A stretch of DNA of 64,000 nucleotides, taken from assembly GCF_032854445.1 (NCBI RefSeq), contig NC_088296.1, positions 21,691,853-21,755,852 of the forward strand, in the 5' to 3' direction. This document shows, piece by piece, positions 44,054 through 55,900 of the stretch. Numbering within the stretch: the stretch's first letter is position 1; the number at the start of each line of letters is the position of its first letter. The position numbers and the translations under genes are program-made. The DNA comes from Liolophura sinensis. Lineage: Eukaryota > Mollusca > Polyplacophora > Chitonida > Chitonidae. The notes under the pieces were generated by a model that saw only the letters and a list, made by a program, of their open reading frames with translations, did no database searches and was not told where the DNA came from.

Positions 44054-45312
44054 TTATGGAGGGAAACGTATTGGAGATTTATGTCTGGACCGAGGACGAC
44101 CCTTTTGGGGAGATCTACAAGGAGATCTCCCAGGTGCAGATGATGTATCCATCAGGTCTGCACATGAAATTGAAAGATCAACGTCCTCCAAAGATCCTAA
44201 CATATTATAAGTTTGGATAGGGTTCCTAGTGGCCTTAGAGGGACGCCCCAAGGGGGCATTAGGTTTATCCTTTTTATGATTTTTGTCTGATTTATTTTTC
44301 TCACCCGTTGCTTTCCGTGAAGGTTCTACTGGTTTATGGTGTTTTAATTTATTAGGACATGGTGTGTTTTCGCATACTGCAGGAGAATTCTGTTGATCAG
44401 GAAATTTTAAATCAGTTTGTGCAGATGAACTGGTCGTGTCACCCAACGGTTTCATGACTAGTTTCTGTGGCTGTTCTTAGTCAATGGGCCAAGTAAATGT
44501 TGTTTGGACCTCTCACAGAAACAGTGGTTTTCCTAACAACGTTTGCATATGTAGATGTAATAAGGCCATGCGTGGCAGAGACCAGACGCTTCGCTTCCTG
44601 ATATGATATGTTATTTTTACATTTTATGGTAATGATTTCTTTTTCTTTTTTTAAGAGGGCAGTCCTTGGAGGAGGCCATGTGGGCTCCACTACAATTCAC
44701 ACATTTTACTGTTTTTGTGCAGTCGAAGCCCTCGTGACCTGCTTCCGCACATCTAAAGCAGACCAGTGTATTGCGGCATTGACTCTTGCCATGGCCAGAC
44801 CTCTGGCAGGAGAAACACCGGGTGGGGTTAGATATAAATAACTCCACCCTTACACTATACGGCCCAATAAATATAGATGACGGAAGGGGTGTTTTATTGA
44901 ATGTTAACATATAAGTGTTCGTTTTTATCAGATTCCCGTCTCTTTTAATTATGAAGCGTTTTATGGGATCCCTGTCACGAATTATACCATGACAGCAGTT
45001 AAATGTATTATGAGGAGAAACAGAAACAGACTGCTCTCCTATGTTTTGAATTTTTAGTAAATTTAGATATTGCTGTTTTCTGGAACATTCTAACAGAATG
45101 TTTCCAGATTTAATTTTTTTAACTTGTTTTAAATTTCCTGCGTAACTTTCTATTATCTTTTTAAATACAAATGGATTTATTTTTATTTTGTCTTCACCTC
45201 TATTAGATATTACCAAGAAGGCAGGAAAAATATTATTACCTCCTTTAATATCTAGGGAAACTTCAGTTTTTCTTTTCTTAGCAGCCACTGTTATAACTTC
45301 AGATGAAGCCAT
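44054..45312 (-). pseudogene. LINE ORF1 with three zinc knuckles, frameshifted
   Basis: ATG at 45,312 opens 231 codons ending in knuckles CFSCQRSGHGKSQC, CFRCAEAGHEGFDC and CVNCSGAHMASSKDC at about residues 173-221. A frameshift near 44,620-44,650 moves reading to a segment with ITIKCKNNISYQEAK. After a stop near 44,481 another open stretch (44,455-44,054) supplies the Lys/Pro-rich C-terminus with RPSKATRNPIQTY. The upstream part (about residues 25-120) resembles an RRM-like or esterase-free N-terminal domain only weakly. The product would coat LINE RNA. Confidence 0.85.
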
Positions 45313-45916
45313 GATACGTTTTTTATTAATTTCACCTCACGTGCCCCCCACCCGCCACGGAGTGGCAACAGAGGCGAATCTACCTCTGCGGATGACCAGC
45401 AGAGACTAGAAACAGGGAATCCACGCAAGGTATACTCGAACAGATTGAGTTATACCAAAAGGTCAAATCCAATCTGCTCGATTGACCTATGAGCCACCGC
45501 CTTCTACACTAACCCCGAAAAAGAGCATTTGAGGAAATACCAACTTCACATCACAGTTAGTGAAAGAAATGAAAAACGAGATCATCTGTAGGGCTTGACG
45601 TGACCAGCCGATTGATCGGACCGGGCCCATCAGACCTCCCGTCTCTCTCCAAGTAAGGGCCAAAGTGGCGTGCTGGACGTGAGGATCTCGCAAGACCAAC
45701 ACACCCTCAGCCACCAGGATCCCGTCCTCGGAGATTACTGGTCGCAACCCACGGCAAACAGGTAGCTCCCCGGTTGCCTCTCACACAACCGGGAAGATGT
45801 GAGCCTATTTTATTCACCGGGCTCACACAGGAGAGCTATAGGTTAGTCGTCTTTTACGACAAGCTTGCCTATAGGGCTGAGGTCCTATTCTCATCACCCC
45901 GTAAACCCCACGGGGG
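45313..45916 (-). promoter_or_regulatory. 5' UTR of the LINE, with a nested hairpin
   Basis: No ORF is conserved here. At 45,836-45,874 the outer arms CTATAGG/CCTATAG enclose the inner arms GTCGT/ACGAC, a strong nested stem. Full-length LINEs carry an internal promoter in this region. No promoter element can be pinpointed. Confidence 0.5.
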
Positions 45917-46016
45917 CATCACCAAGGAGCATAACTTTAATGTCGCAACCTTATCAAAGACAAATGCCATATTTACCGGAACTCAAAATCACTTGTGACT
46001 ACATTTTTCTTTTTAG

Positions 46017-46799
46017 ATGTTCCAGTTGGCTGGGGATCGACATTACCGGAAACATCTGAGCCGGAGATTTCACATGTCACATCCATTGGCATTTTCACAA
46101 CAAGTGTAATACAAGATTTCTCCCATGTTGCATATAAACACGTTACAGCTTCCGCTCTGGACCTGCAGCAAAATGCAGTATCGTCAATAAAACCAATTAA
46201 ACAGAAGTTCAGACCTGTTTCGGAGCGAAGAAAAACACGAGTCGTGAAAAGGATTTCAGAGGGTAATATTTTCCTTCATTCTTCCTTTTTGCATTACCAC
46301 CGGTAAAACTAATCTTTAAATCGTGAATTTGTTCGCAGTATTTCGCTAGATATACATAAAATACGAAAACTCTTTCAGTGGCATTGTTTACTTTTCCAAC
46401 TGACTTGTCAGGTTGGGCATATCCAAACATCATCTCAGACTTACCAGTAATTTAAATGGTTCCACTGGCAGTCTCCATTCAGTATTTTAAAAATTACCTG
46501 GATATCCCTTTTGAGACATGTAGTAGGTCAGCAACAGATTACTACCAAAATAATAACAAATGTGCGTACAGATCAATTTCACCTCCTTTATCTTTTATAT
46601 AGGCATATTTTGGAGAGGAGAAAGCATTTTTGATAAAAGTGCTTTCACTACGTCCATGTGTGTACGTGACTGTCTGAGGAGCGGTGACTGCCGAACCGTC
46701 AATTACAACCGAGATACGCAAAGGTGCGTCGGATTTTCCTCGGACGTTAGTACCCAGGAGAAAAGAGATCGGAACTGGGAACTGTGGCAGGTGTACTAG
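46017..46799 (+). CDS. Partial lectin-PAN paralogue: linker exon plus PAN/apple-like exon
   Basis: Two exons, 46,017-46,262 and 46,603-46,799, have good splice sites (TTTTTAG, donor GTAATA, acceptor TTATATAG), phase 1 boundaries and no stops until TAG 46,797-46,799. The first exon encodes DVPVGWGSTLPETSEPEIS and a basic tail, the second a PAN/apple-like module. They are clear paralogues of the last two exons of the gene at 55,437-59,695. No lectin or signal-peptide exon is seen upstream, and the first exon needs a preceding coding base. Either the 5' exons are undetected, lost, or cut off by the LINE that ends 100 bp upstream. It may be a truncated duplicate rather than a working gene, but the exons themselves are undamaged. 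Confidence 0.7.
46603..46799 (+). CDS. PAN/apple-like domain exon of the partial paralogue
   Basis: The exon encodes FDKSAFTTSMCVRDCLRSGD, then CRTVNYNRDTQRCVGFSSD, ending ELWQVY. The four Cys follow CX3CX5CX10C with the NYN core, as in the PAN_1 fold, which binds proteins or sugars in secreted proteins. It is 197 nt, the same length as its paralogue at 59,499. Confidence 0.78.
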
Positions 46800-46899
46800 A
46801 CGAGTGGGGCTTTGTGGTTCATCGATAGAGTGAATACAGGCTTCATATCAGATATTCATGTACATATAGCGATCTTGAAACTGTTGAAAATCCCTGTTA

Positions 46900-46905
46900 A
46901 TTAAA
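46900..46905 (+). promoter_or_regulatory. Candidate polyadenylation signal ATTAAA
   Basis: ATTAAA lies about 100 bp after the stop of the partial paralogue. A canonical AATAAA was not noticed nearby. Confidence 0.3.
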
Positions 46906-49900
46906 TGCAGGATAAATTCTCAAACAACGTTCAACACAAACCATCCAAGAACTAAATAATTTAATAGCTGTACGGGAGCGCTCACTAAATAATGTGGGCA
47001 GTTAATAGATTCCAAGTGGCATGATGCTGTTTGATGAATTGTTAACGGTGGTAGGGGGGGGGGGGGGGGCTGCTACCCCATAAAAACGAAACCTGAAAAC
47101 CTGAAATCATGTTGTTTCTCTAAAAATTGGTATGGCAACTAACAATGCACGCCTGTTTACTTACGAATGCCATAACGGGGCGTCTTGAAATAGATTTGAT
47201 ACCCTGGACGATATTGACGAAGTAGTGATGATTGATACACATGAAGGATTGAAACAGCAATCCCCGCTTCATTGGAGAAGTGGCTAGTGACCTCAAGCCA
47301 ACACAGACGACTCATAAATGTGTGATATTGAATCATTCCAGTAGCTTTCCTTATACTATAAACTGATAATTATCTATGAGAAACTATGAACGCTAACTCT
47401 GAGATAGATATGAGTTGGAGAAGTCACACGTGTGAAAAAAAAACTTAATGTCGTAAATACGAATCAAGTGGATTTAAGTAGAAAAATCTAATTTTTCGTG
47501 ATCTGATAGAAAACAAATACGGAATTGCTTTGACCTCGTTCGGAGCTTTATTCACACAGAACTACAGTTTGATTATGACATGCACGTGTACTCAGAGACG
47601 ACACACAGCCTTTGGACTGTCCGTGGGCAAAACTTTGGCCAACGGAAAATGACTGGTTCATTCAGAGAGTTTTGTAACACCGATAAAATCCTGGAAAAAA
47701 TCTTCTCTATTAGGTTCAAATAAAAGCGTCAGTCGTTAATACCTACGTGGAATTTGTGTGACTAGAAAATCTCTGTGATCGGATTACAAGGAAGTCAGAC
47801 AGTATCGGTTTAACATACAAATGAGTCGTGCGTCGACCATTGAATGGATCCAAAACATCCGATGTGCCATCCCACCTCTTCTCGTGGCAAAATTTGTTTT
47901 CATTCCATTCCCCTGCGAAAGCAATTATGACGTAATGACGTCACAGAAAGATTTGACATTTGTAACCAATGCATAGGATATCCGGCTGACATACTTGGGA
48001 AAAGAAGTGTCTATGATTGGTCAATTTGTGTTTTCTTGATTGACAGTTCGGAAAAGCCTATTGACTGTCTCTCTTCCCCTGCCTGCTATGACAACCAAGG
48101 TACATGTTCCACGTGAATCCAAAGAAAGAAGCCACGACGGACCTGTCAACTTACCAGAAACATAAAAACGAAAAACTTACAAGAAGATAAATCACTAAGT
48201 CTATACGAATGTCTGACATGACGCTTAGATTTATATATATTCGTCAAATCCCAGTTGTACCTCAAAACAATATCGCCTGTTTTGCTGTTCATGTGCAAAA
48301 GGGGCACTCTAAACCAAGAACCTCGTGGTATTCCGGTGAATAATGTCCTTACACACTCGCAACACATACTGATGACGGCACAGCTGCGGTCTGTGCTTGT
48401 GTTATTTATTTAATTGATGTTTACGAATAGTACGTGCCACGGATTTAGTCAAACGTATGTTTCCAAACAAGGAAACTGGTGTTGGTGTTTATGTACTTGT
48501 TAGTCTTAAGTCTCGCTGTCTAAAGTATGCATCTGTTATGTTGCTGACCCAAATATCAATAATAGATTATTGTTTGGTCCATTTTGCCAAAGAATGTGGC
48601 TTGTCAGAACATGACGCTCCCAAAATTTCTCCCGATACAAACACTTTTATTAAATATAATAATGTGGAACAACCTGCTCATGGCCGTGAGCGTCCCCCCG
48701 AGCTCACCCCGGTTTCTTCCCACCACAATTAATACGGTTTTTAGAAATGGAAACTTTTCCAACATTATGGGCTGAGAGTTACATCACACACCTGCACGAG
48801 GGAAGTTGTATTACAAATATAGGAATTTGTTTTGGTATTACATGTACTTTACTAATCAAACATGTGACAAGGATACTACTGCCTTCGATACCCTGACGGT
48901 TAGGACGTCCGCTCGAAGTTGGGAGACCTGCCAGCAAACAAACGTTTTCGCTACTGCCTCGCTTGGCGGTCAGCATTGAGGGGTTATAGATATGAAAGAA
49001 GATTGGTTTGTCCGATGTCATTATGATTTTCAAAAAAAATTTTTAAAAAGTCTGCACACAGTTTACAACACGCATTAGGTGTGCTAAGGATTTACTCCAA
49101 CAATTGGAAAATGCTAGTAAATGTCAGTAAATTAAAGGTTAAAGGTTTTTTTCCACACGGGGATCATGTAAAAAAAATCTGCAATAGGCCTGCTCTGAGT
49201 TACCTCCCTTATTACAGGACAGCAACTATGGCCTAATGTTTTGGACTATGGATTAGCTTTTGAGGCTAAGGTAAAATATATTCATAAGATCAGTTTGCTG
49301 GAGATGTCTAATGCCCTCTTTAAAATTAGAACCAGGATTTTAAACTACCTCCGAAAGACTTATTAATATACATATCGCTTGTTCTGGTCTTTCCAAAAAA
49401 GTTTTCAAATTAAAATCTGTCTTAACGATAGGTTCAACTAGGTGATAGCGCTATAACTCCGAAACTTGCCATTAGCCATTTTCTGAGGTCCCACCTAACC
49501 AAATCTTAATCCTAAAAAAACACATTTTCAGCGGAAGAGTGGCCTCAAGGGAGGCAGCTCGGTGCGTCCCTATTCTTTTACACATCTTCTATGGCGCACA
49601 TTTTGAATATAGGACCCGGTTGCTCAGTAACAGCCGACCAAGAATGAGCTTTCGACCAAGAACACAAACTTTTTGGTCAAACGAGGCCATGTGGGTTCTA
49701 TTAATGGTACGAAGATGGACGATAACCAGAAAAAAATTTACTGAATACTTCACTTATATAATTCAGCGTGCTGTCCATGTTTTGTTTTGGTTAACATTTG
49801 GCTTGATATGTAAAAAGATAAAATTCACATAATGATGACGTTTGTCATATTTTGGCAAAAATTCAAAATTTGTAAATGGTAACGTTTATAATACACTGAA

Positions 49901-50542
49901 TTAACGAGGTCGCTGTGGAGAACTGGTAGCACGTTTAGGAAGAGTTCCAAGGTTAGTGGTACTTTTTTCCTTTTTGGGGACTTTTATGTGAGCAAAGATA
50001 TATTCCATCTTGTATTAAATAAATGCTAGCATGGTTCATAGGTAGTTAAGGTATGATATACGTAACATGAGGAAACTATACTGGAATCCCTGCTTGAGAG
50101 AGTGGTTGTTTATTATAGGCCTGCTATGTCATATGAAATATGTAGCGGAGTTATAAGACTGAAAACCTTTACTATGTATTATTTATTTCAATGCGATGGT
50201 GTTTAACTGTGTGTTCAGGGTTTTTTATAGAAAGTTACATTTGTAGGGCAGTGATTTTTTTCATTCTGCAGTGTCTAATACAAGAAGATATTTCAGTATG
50301 TCATGAATAGTTTTGATTTTATTACCTATATGCACAGATTTAGTACATTTTAGGAGCTTTGAACGTATGAGTCGCATGTTTGCCATTTACTATGTAAAGA
50401 AAAGTCAAAAAGAACGAAACAGAGAAGCGACCTTACGAGTGTGAGAGCACCTATTATTCAGGGCTATATACCATCTAAATATAGAACGGCCTGACCAAAA
50501 TTAAGGATCCTGACATGAATTGTTAGGATGCTATCCCCATGC

Positions 50543-50629
50543 CTTTGACTCAGTTTTGCCCAACAAAGCCAGAGGCAAAGTTCAGATTTATAAATAACCT
50601 CTGGCTTTGCTGGCAAAGTTGAGTCAAAG
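50543..50629. repeat. Foldback with about 32-bp arms
   Basis: The left arm 50,543-50,575 (CTTTGACTCAGTTTTGCC onward) pairs with 50,598-50,629 (ending GTTGAGTCAAAG) with few mismatches and a 22-bp loop. A tRNA-like SINE head begins 8 bp downstream. Confidence 0.8.
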
Positions 50630-50636
50630 TTCAAAG

Positions 50637-50705
50637 CCCCGAGAGCACAGTTGGTAGAGCGTCCGTTCTGGGAGGCGATGGATCCAGTGTCAATTCTGGG
50701 TAGGG
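50637..50705 (+). mobile_element. SINE type B tRNA-like head fragment
   Basis: AGCACAGTTGGTAGAGCGTC is the A-box region shared with the type B SINE at 33,153. The body is missing. The following GATCCAGTGTCAATTC may be a degraded B box. Confidence 0.6.
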
Positions 50706-52893
50706 TTACACATAAGACATGACACCTAATGCTGGAAACAAAGCTTCAAAGTGTTGGACGCATTTCCAGATGACAAACATGCACAGAAAAAGTGGCTTAG
50801 GGATGATCAGAAATGCTGTACGTGCAACACTTTATGCTGTTTTTGTTCTGTTGTCCACTCTCTATTAATACTTCTGTCTAAAATGTTGTATAAAGTGTTG
50901 GTCTTCTAAAATTGCACGATGTTTATTTGTAGAAGGTGATCGCTTGCCTGTAAGTTGAATTTAAGTATCTAGATTCATCATCGTGGACTACCCTCTTCCG
51001 CAAAGCAACACTCGTTCTCACTTAGAATCAAAAGTTGTAAATATTTACAATAAATACCAAATTATAAATACATCCAATAAGGATTACAGTACATTTGAAC
51101 ATAAATGGATGAAACAGTTCCTGACTGGTACGTTGTCAATCTATACAGGCCACAGCTTTAGTTTAAGCAGTAGAGCTTACTTCGGCATTTGATTGTAATG
51201 TCAGCTGTAGTGTTTGACTGCGACCTGTTTGTGCAAGGGTCACTTGTGTGAGGAGGTCACGTGGGAAACATTTTCTCTTACCAAAGTCCGAACCCTGTGA
51301 ATAATTCATTCCTTGAAGCGTTTGACCTCAAAAACAAGTACATACTTGTCGTTTTGAATTCTGAAAGCATTCTTAACCTTTTAACGTCTGCGATCCGCTA
51401 TAAAGTCGGTATATTGCAAAGGTATTCGTCGTGTACCTCTATCAGGTGAGTCCGATCAACATTAGACGATGTACCGTGGTAAACATTTATCTCATTATTT
51501 AATAACATGTAGCACGAAAATGTACTGTTTTAAAAATGCATCATTATTGTTTAACTAAGGCTTAGTAACCTAGTAATTTTGGTATTTCATTAAATCAGTC
51601 AATACTGGCCGACCAGGTGACATTGTTCTGTGGATTGGTGTCAGCATATTACTTCAGTACAGCAGCACTGGAGTGTGTCAGGATTGTGAAATGATGAGTG
51701 TCATGTTTCGTTTCAGTAGTACAATGCTCCATTGAAGAAGCATTATTGGAGTATGTATTGGCGTTGTGAAATCCTTGGTGTCATTTTTAGATATATTTTC
51801 TTTTGCTATTTTGGGCAGCCCTTTTTCGTTTCTTCTCTTTGTTAAATGGTAACATTTTCTAGCAGAAGTTTCATTCTAGGTATAAATTTGTGTGTTTTGT
51901 CAGAGAATGGTGGCGGATGAACACTAGGCAAAGGTAGTGAAATGTCCTGTTTTACCGGTCTCTGCCTTGGTGGGTTTGACCCTTACCAGCTGATTGTCAA
52001 TTTTGTGAAAAATTTCATCTGTCAACCCCTATCAGTAATTTGACTGGAGTTTGACTCAGGGGACGATGGCTATGATGCCCAGAGCGTTCAAGGCTCACAG
52101 TTTCAGGGACAGTGATGTGTTAGCCAAACGTTGCCATGTAAGCAAATAGGAATAAGAGCACGGTGCAATGCTGGTACCACAATTTCGCAGGCAACTTAAT
52201 ATTGTGTCCACGCCGTCAACGCTGCCTAGGTGTTGTGAATGCGAGTGTGTATGTGTTTTTTTGTTGTTGTTGTTTTTTTGGGGGGGGGGGGGAAGTGGGG
52301 GGGGGGTATACACGCTACTGAACAAGCTCCAATACAGATGGCTAGTCCTTGCGAAATCAAAAAGTGACCCTATCATGCTACTGTTGACTGTAGGGGGTGC
52401 ACCAAAGCGCCTTAATGCAGAATACTGTTTTAGTTTACCCTCATTACATCCATAATCAAGATTTATCAACTAGAAACACACTTTGTTCTTTATGGCTAAT
52501 TTCGGGGGATAAAGTAACACATGTAAAGTTTCGTTCTTTGCTCAGTATATTTGATGTTTCTAGTGAAACTTCATGTCGGCAATGTAAAGTGGTTGGTGTC
52601 ATATTCGGTTTCGTCGGCTAAGTGGTCCAATGAATGTCAGCTTTGAATCAGTCTCACTGAATAGATCGCATTAATTATTGGGGACTCCAGGACACGCGAA
52701 GATATGAATATATCCTTGGCTTAAGACAAAATTGTACTAAATAAAAGGACAAAATATAAAGCACCCTCAGATTACAGGAGAATATCACATAAGCTGGTAG
52801 CAGCATTAAGAAAGTTTTCTTCTACCTTCACAGGAAATCTTTTAACCCGAACACAACTGAATACAGAGGAATCAGCAGTGAATTATCCCTGAC

Positions 52894-52963
52894 ATGTGGA
52901 TGAATTGGCTAGGGTTTTTATTGGTCTCTCTTCTTGGGAAAATCTTGAGTATTCGACTTTTGG
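52894..52963 (+). CDS. Possible signal-peptide exon
   Basis: ATG at 52,894 (second in-frame ATG at 52,900) opens 23 codons with a hydrophobic core GFLLVSLL and ends TTGG before donor GTAAGC, phase 1. This fits the phase of the next lectin exon 2.5 kb away. Nothing else confirms it. Confidence 0.42.
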
Positions 52964-55900
52964 GTAAGCCTAAATCTGTCTCCGTGTCTGAAAAAAGATT
53001 AAATCTATACGTGTATTTGCTTTCTATAAATTGTGTTTCAGGTAATGCAATTATACATGCATGAAAGGTATATCCGGTAAAACAAGTCTACGTACATATG
53101 CTCTAAGAGTGTACCCTTACATATATTGGTACGATGTATTATTGATGAATAAAGCAAAGCAACTTTTAAGGTTTTATTTTTGATGACTAATTCAAAGCAA
53201 GTCTGGGTGTATAATGTTTTTTATTAGGAATAAGGCAAAGCAAACATACGTAAAAATAAGGGTTTATCGTTGATGAAAGAGGTAAAGCAAGTAGGCTTGT
53301 ACTGTTGATGTATTGTTGATTTATAAGGTGAAGCAAGTATGCGTGTATTAAAAAGGTATTGTTGATGAATAGCATAGAACAAGCCTTGATGTATGAAGGA
53401 AGTGTTTTGTTGATAAATAAGGTAAAGCAAGTAGGCCTGTATTATTGGTGTATTTTTGACATTTAAGGTAAAGCAATTATGCGTCAAAATATATTGTTGA
53501 TGGATAAGATAGAGCAAGTATGCATGTATTAAGGGACTGTTGTTTATAAAAAAGGTAAAGCAAGCATGCGGATTTATTATTGATGAATGAGGTAAACAAG
53601 TATGTGTGTATGGAGTGTGTATTGTTGATGAATAAGGCAAAGCACGCTTGCGAGTATTAAGGGTTAATTGTTGATGAATAAGGTAAAGTAAGTCTGTGTG
53701 TATTAAGAGTGTACACTGTATTCTTAATGGATAATATAAGCAAGCATGCGTGTATTAAGGGTGTATTCTTGATGAATAACATAAAACAAGTATTGGTGTG
53801 TTATTGGTCTGTTGTTGAAGAATAAAGTAAAGCTAGCATGCGTGTATTAAGCTTTTATTTTTGATGAATAAGCTACAACGAGCATGCGTGTGCTAAGTGT
53901 GTATGGTGGATGAACAAAGTAAAACGTGTAAACGTGTATCATGGGTGTATTGTAAAGAATGTATAGGTTTATTAATAGTGTTTCAGATAAGGCAAGTTTG
54001 CGTGTATTTAAGCTTTATGAAATAAGTGAAGTATACATGTGCTAACGTGGCTATAGATTAACCTGTAAAACATGGTCTATTGTTGTGTCTGGGCTAGAGC
54101 TCAAGGTAAAATAGTTTAAGTTTTCCGACTATTACTTAGTTTTATTTTAGGTATGGTTGACCGTTTAACAGTTCAAACAAAATTTTATTTGTCATGTTCA
54201 GGACACATAAAACACAAACACTTATAACCAGAGCAGCGATGACAATGTGATAGTTGACGAATAGTCACGGGTAACCGGTTAAATCCGGTCTCTTGTCAAT
54301 TTACCTCTATTAGGATTTTATTCGAACTGTTCACGTAATTTCTTAAAATAGTAGCAAGGTGCTCACCCCCGTAACACCATGGCTTTGAAATCGAAGGAAG
54401 AGGTAAAAAAATACCCGGTGATGTTAAATTTTAAGTGTTATATGTCACTCGTATAGGATTACTCGAATGTTGTTAACACATTTAATAAATAATTACATGA
54501 AAACAATACATGAATTACTCGAATGTTGTCAACACATTTAATAAATAATTACATGAAAACAATACATGAATTACTCAAATGTTTTTAACACATTTGATAA
54601 ATAATTACATGAAAACAATACATGAATTACTCGAATGTTGTCAACACATTTAATAAATAATTACATGAAAACAATACATGAATTACTCGAATGTTGTCAA
54701 CACATTTAATAAATAATTACATAAAAACAATACATGAATTACTCGAATGCTGTTAACACATTTAATAAATAATTACATGAAAACAATACATGAATTACTC
54801 AAATGTTGTCAACACATTTAATAAATAATTACATGAAAACACAACATGTGCAGGAATCTGTGTCTTTGCGTTACGTTTTCCTTTCCGTGTGAATCAACCT
54901 CAGTTGTGTTTGAAGTATCTTATAATTTTGTGTTATACTTAGTTTATGGGAAGATCAACATCGGTTTTCTCGGAGTTTTCATGTTTTTGTTAAAAGTTAA
55001 CCTTTTCTGGTCAATCAACCTCAGTTGTTTCCGGGGTGTCTATGCTCTTGTATTATACTTAGCTTCTCGGTAAATCAGTTGTCTCGATTTTTGTTGCCTT
55101 TTTGCATTATGTTAACCTTTTCTTTTAAATCAACCTCAGTTGTTTTCGGAGTATGTATGCTTTTTCATGGTCTATACTTAGCTTATCAGTGGATCTGCAT
55201 CAGTTTTCTAGGAGGTTTTTTGTGTTTATGCATTACCTTTAACTTATTTGTTAACCTCAGCTTTTTGAAATATTGGTAAACAACTACCAGTTCTGTTCGG
55301 CGCATCTATATTCTTTTGTTGTTCAGTGCTTATAAGTGGTTCAGTCTCATCTTTGTTGGAGTATCTGTCCTTTTACACTGCGCCAAACGTATCGCCGGGT
55401 GACGGAGATTACAAGTTTACTTAATTTTCACTGCAGACGCCACATATCCTTGCCAGAGCGCCGAACCAACCGAGGCGTACTTTCTGTCAGTCACTGGAAA
55501 ATCGTGCTACGTGCCGTACAAGAGGCTTCTCGACTGGCAAGGCGCAGCGGACTTTTGCTCTCTGGAAGGCGGATACCTTGCTAGACCTGACGAGAAATCT
55601 CTTACCGTAAGACAACACTTTTCCATTTTCAAAAGACTGTCAGGAGAATGTGGCTGGGTTGGCTTTTCCGATTTAGAGGAGGAAGGTCGCTGGGTGTGGA
55701 ATGATGGTAAGATCTATTTCCCACAAAATGTGTGATTTCCTTTTTATTTATCAACAGCTGTCTTTATACACAGTCAGAGCCTCACTTTTACATGTACAAT
55801 GAACACTGTAACTCCTGTATACACGAGGGGAAATGTTTCATTTTGAGACAGAACGATTCCTTTCCTGATCAAAGTATTGATAAAGTTACAATCTTATTCC

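Larger units (their letters stand above)
40707..45916 (-). mobile_element. Full-length I/Nimb-like LINE, 5.2 kb, with 10-bp target duplication
   Basis: CATCACCAAG occurs exactly at 40,697-40,706 and 45,917-45,926, bounding a 5,210-bp insertion. On the minus strand it comprises a structured 5' UTR (45,313-45,916), ORF1 with three zinc knuckles, ORF2 with endonuclease, reverse transcriptase and RNase H, a 3' UTR and a short ATTA-type tail. A modest number of stops and frameshifts interrupt both ORFs, so it is inactive but fairly young. It sits about 100 bp upstream of the first exon of the partial lectin-PAN paralogue. Confidence 0.92.
46910..52893. other. Intergenic between the two lectin-PAN copies, no gene supported
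   Basis: AT-rich sequence with random open frames. It includes a G-run (47,056-47,072), a SINE-A-like tail trace at about 48,405-48,425, a short SINE-A-like string near 48,690-48,725, a foldback at 50,543-50,629, a tRNA-like head at 50,637-50,705 and G/T-rich tracts at 52,255-52,310. Confidence 0.4.

Noticed and set aside
51261-51449. Open frame ending at an AG/GTGAGT donor-like site, possible first exon
   Set aside because: No hydrophobic signal, no partner exon with matching phase, and no recognised motif.
52250-52320. G/T-rich tract read as a coding Cys-rich ORF
   Set aside because: The ORF spans simple G and T runs. It is low-complexity sequence without coding character.
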